A program made the position numbers and the translations under genes. Source: Lactobacillus sp. (GTDB lineage: Bacteria; Bacillota; Bacilli; Lactobacillales; Lactobacillaceae). Taken from it: 64,000 bases of DNA. The stretch's first letter is position 1; every line of letters starts with the position of its first letter. Shown here piece by piece: positions 61,634-64,000 of the stretch. The stretch spans positions 248,001 through 312,000 of the forward strand of contig JAKVNR010000001.1 of NCBI GenBank assembly GCA_022483245.1, in the 5' to 3' direction. The notes under the pieces are model-generated. The model was not told where the DNA came from. It searched no databases and saw only the letters and a program-made list of their open reading frames with translations.

Positions 61634-62350
61634 GTGGGTGAAAAACCAGTTGTTGTGAGTTTCCTCGGCTTGAATTTCAATCTGACCAACTGCCTAAGTG
61701 GGACACTAATGGCGATCGTAATTGGCTGGTTTGTCATTTGGCTGGCGAAAAAAGTTTCAATGAAGCCAGGCAAACGGCAAAATGTGCTCGAATTTATCAT
61801 CGACTTTACTAATGGCATTGTCCGTGACAATGTCTCAGATGTTGATGCACAAAAGCACTTGTCACTTTACGCGTTCACCTTATTCTTGTTCATCTTCATG
61901 ATGAACCAATTAGGCTTGTTCCTCGAATTGACAATCAATGGTCATATTTGGATTAAGTCGCCAACAGCTAGCCCGCTGATCACCATGACTTTCGCCATGA
62001 TGACATTGCTGCTGTCATTCAACTTTGCGATGCAGCGCTTTGGCGTGGGTGGCTATCTAAGAAACTATTCTCGGCCAATTGGCTTCTTGTTGCCAATCAA
62101 CGTTTTGGAAGAGTTCACCAACTTCTTAACTTTATCCTTGCGTTTGTACGGAAACATTTACGCAGGGGAAGTTTTACTGACACTGATTGGACATGACTTT
62201 GCCCATAGTGCAGGTTTTGCCACTGTGCTAGCTTCAGCACCTTTGGCTTTTATCTGGCAGGGCTTTTCAGTGTTTATTGGCTCAATTCAGGCCTATGTTT
62301 TCGTAACTTTGTCGATGGTTTATATCGGACGCAAAGTTCAACAAGAGTAA
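61634..62350 (+). CDS. atpB: F1Fo ATP synthase subunit a
   Basis: 238 residues from GTG 61634, 8 bases after GGGAGG (ATG 61616 is upstream of the RBS). Multi-helix protein with the essential arginine in [14 protein letters not shown] possible promoter TTGAAA-16-TATCAT lies at 61555-61582. First gene of the atp operon. Confidence 0.94.
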   Translation: MGEKPVVVSFLGLNFNLTNCLSGTLMAIVIGWFVIWLAKKVSMKPGKRQNVLEFIIDFTNGIVRDNVSDVDAQKHLSLYAFTLFLFIFMMNQLGLFLELTINGHIWIKSPTASPLITMTFAMMTLLLSFNFAMQRFGVGGYLRNYSRPIGFLLPINVLEEFTNFLTLSLRLYGNIYAGEVLLTLIGHDFAHSAGFATVLASAPLAFIWQGFSVFIGSIQAYVFVTLSMVYIGRKVQQE

Positions 62351-62366
62351 TTTTGGAGGTATTCAA

Positions 62367-62579
62367 ATGAAATATGTAGCTGCTGCTATTGCAGCCGGTA
62401 TGGCTGCGTTGGCTGCTTCTTGGGGTAACGGGAAAGTTATTACCGAAACTCTGAAGGGCATTACTAGACAACCTGAAAGTGCAAATAATTTAAGATCAAC
62501 CATGTTCATTGGTGTTGGTTTGATCGAAGCCGTTCCTATTGTGGCGGTTGTTGTTGCCTTCCTGATCCTCTTCCTGTAA
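62367..62579 (+). CDS. atpE: F1Fo ATP synthase subunit c
   Basis: 70 residues, two helices, proton-carrying E in [14 protein letters not shown] (residue about 54), loop RQPES. RBS TTTGGAGG. Confidence 0.94.
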   Translation: MKYVAAAIAAGMAALAASWGNGKVITETLKGITRQPESANNLRSTMFIGVGLIEAVPIVAVVVAFLILFL

Positions 62580-62615
62580 TAATCAAGTCAAGTTTATTAG
62601 AGAGAAGGGCAGTAA

Positions 62616-63121
62616 ATGACATTTCAACCATTGTTTGCAGCCTTAAATCTAGAAATTGGAGATTTGCTCTACTACTTAATCGTTTTTGCTATTTTGCTCT
62701 GGGTCGTTAAGCATTATGCTTGGGGTCCAGTAACCAAAATGATGGAAAAACGGCGCAAGCAAGTTAGCGATGATTTGGATCATGCAGCTAGCGACCGGCA
62801 ACGGGCCGAATTATTGGCCAACCAACGTGCCGCTGCCTTGCAAAAATCTAAGCAAGATGCTACTCAAATCATTTCTGACGCCCGCACTAATGCGGAGAAG
62901 ACCAAGCAATCAATTATCTCCGATGCTGATCAAGAGGCGGCAACGATTAAAAAACAGGCTAAAGCTGATGCTGAACAAGCAAAAGCTGATGCTTTAAATG
63001 CTGCTCAAGCACAAGTTGCAGACTTATCTGTAACGATTGCAGGCAAAGTGATTGCGAAGAATTTATCTGCTGAAGATCAAAAAGATTTAGTGGATCAATT
63101 TGTTAAGGGGTTGAAGGATTA

Positions 63122-63122
<1 letters not shown>
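62616..63122 (+). CDS. atpF: F1Fo ATP synthase subunit b
   Basis: 168 residues. One N-terminal membrane helix (LLYYLIVFAILLWVV) followed by a long charged coiled coil. RBS GAGAAGGG. Its last base is the first of atpH. Confidence 0.94.

Positions 63123-64000
<878 letters not shown>

Overview
The window is a low-GC Gram-positive chromosome segment, most likely from Lactobacillaceae (Lactobacillus or a close relative). The evidence is host gene content and order (ytxK-like methylase, ackA, ssrA; tdk-prfA-prmC-sua5-upp-atpBEFHA), strong AGGAGG ribosome binding sites, frequent TTG/GTG starts, and a tmRNA tag ending YALAA. I cannot fix the species.

Left host flank (1-15.5 kb): 5'-truncated methylase, acetate kinase, tmRNA, a DUF3737 protein overlapping a MalY/PatB-type C-S lyase, an SdpI-like protein in an operon with a two-component system, an LTA-synthase-family protein, VanZ-like protein, Pgi, a 14-TM MFS exporter, a degenerate Gfo/Idh/MocA protein, a serine hydrolase, and a tRNA-Glu/tRNA-Gln pair. 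Right host flank (55.7-64 kb): murT (minus strand), then tdk, prfA, prmC, sua5-type gene, upp and the start of the F1Fo ATP synthase operon.

Middle (15521-55730): a complete-looking 40.2-kb siphovirus prophage integrated in the 3' end of tRNA-Gln. A 24-bp duplication marks attL and attR, and the phage supplies a replacement tRNA 3' end and a replacement terminator. Order: lysogenic accessory genes (DUF2335 membrane protein, a gene split by an amber codon, a Tad2-like anti-Thoeris protein, a membrane-anchored DEDDh exonuclease-BRCT protein), CI/Cro switch with repeated operators, BRO/KilAC antirepressor, many small early genes including a second Tad2-like protein, a replisome organiser containing three 24-bp iterons, a ~540-nt gene-free and highly structured region that looks like a large noncoding RNA, ArpU-like late regulator, HNH-terminase packaging genes, HK97-type head genes, tail genes with a -1 frameshift (G/GT), a 1856-aa tape measure carrying two wall-degrading domains, Dit, Tal with four SH3-like repeats, BppU, a tandem cassette of three small SH3-like proteins each ending at a poly-G tract, XkdX, holin, GH25 endolysin, two tiny membrane peptides, an HTH protein and the integrase. 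The integrase lies at the right end beside attR, and paired 10-bp repeats near both ends look like its arm sites.

Most worth a second look: the poly-G cassette (49.2-50.2 kb), the structured RNA (27.6-28.14 kb), the membrane exonuclease-BRCT gene with its neighbouring gene remnant, the two Tad2-like genes, and the tiny-peptide/terminator arrangement upstream of int.
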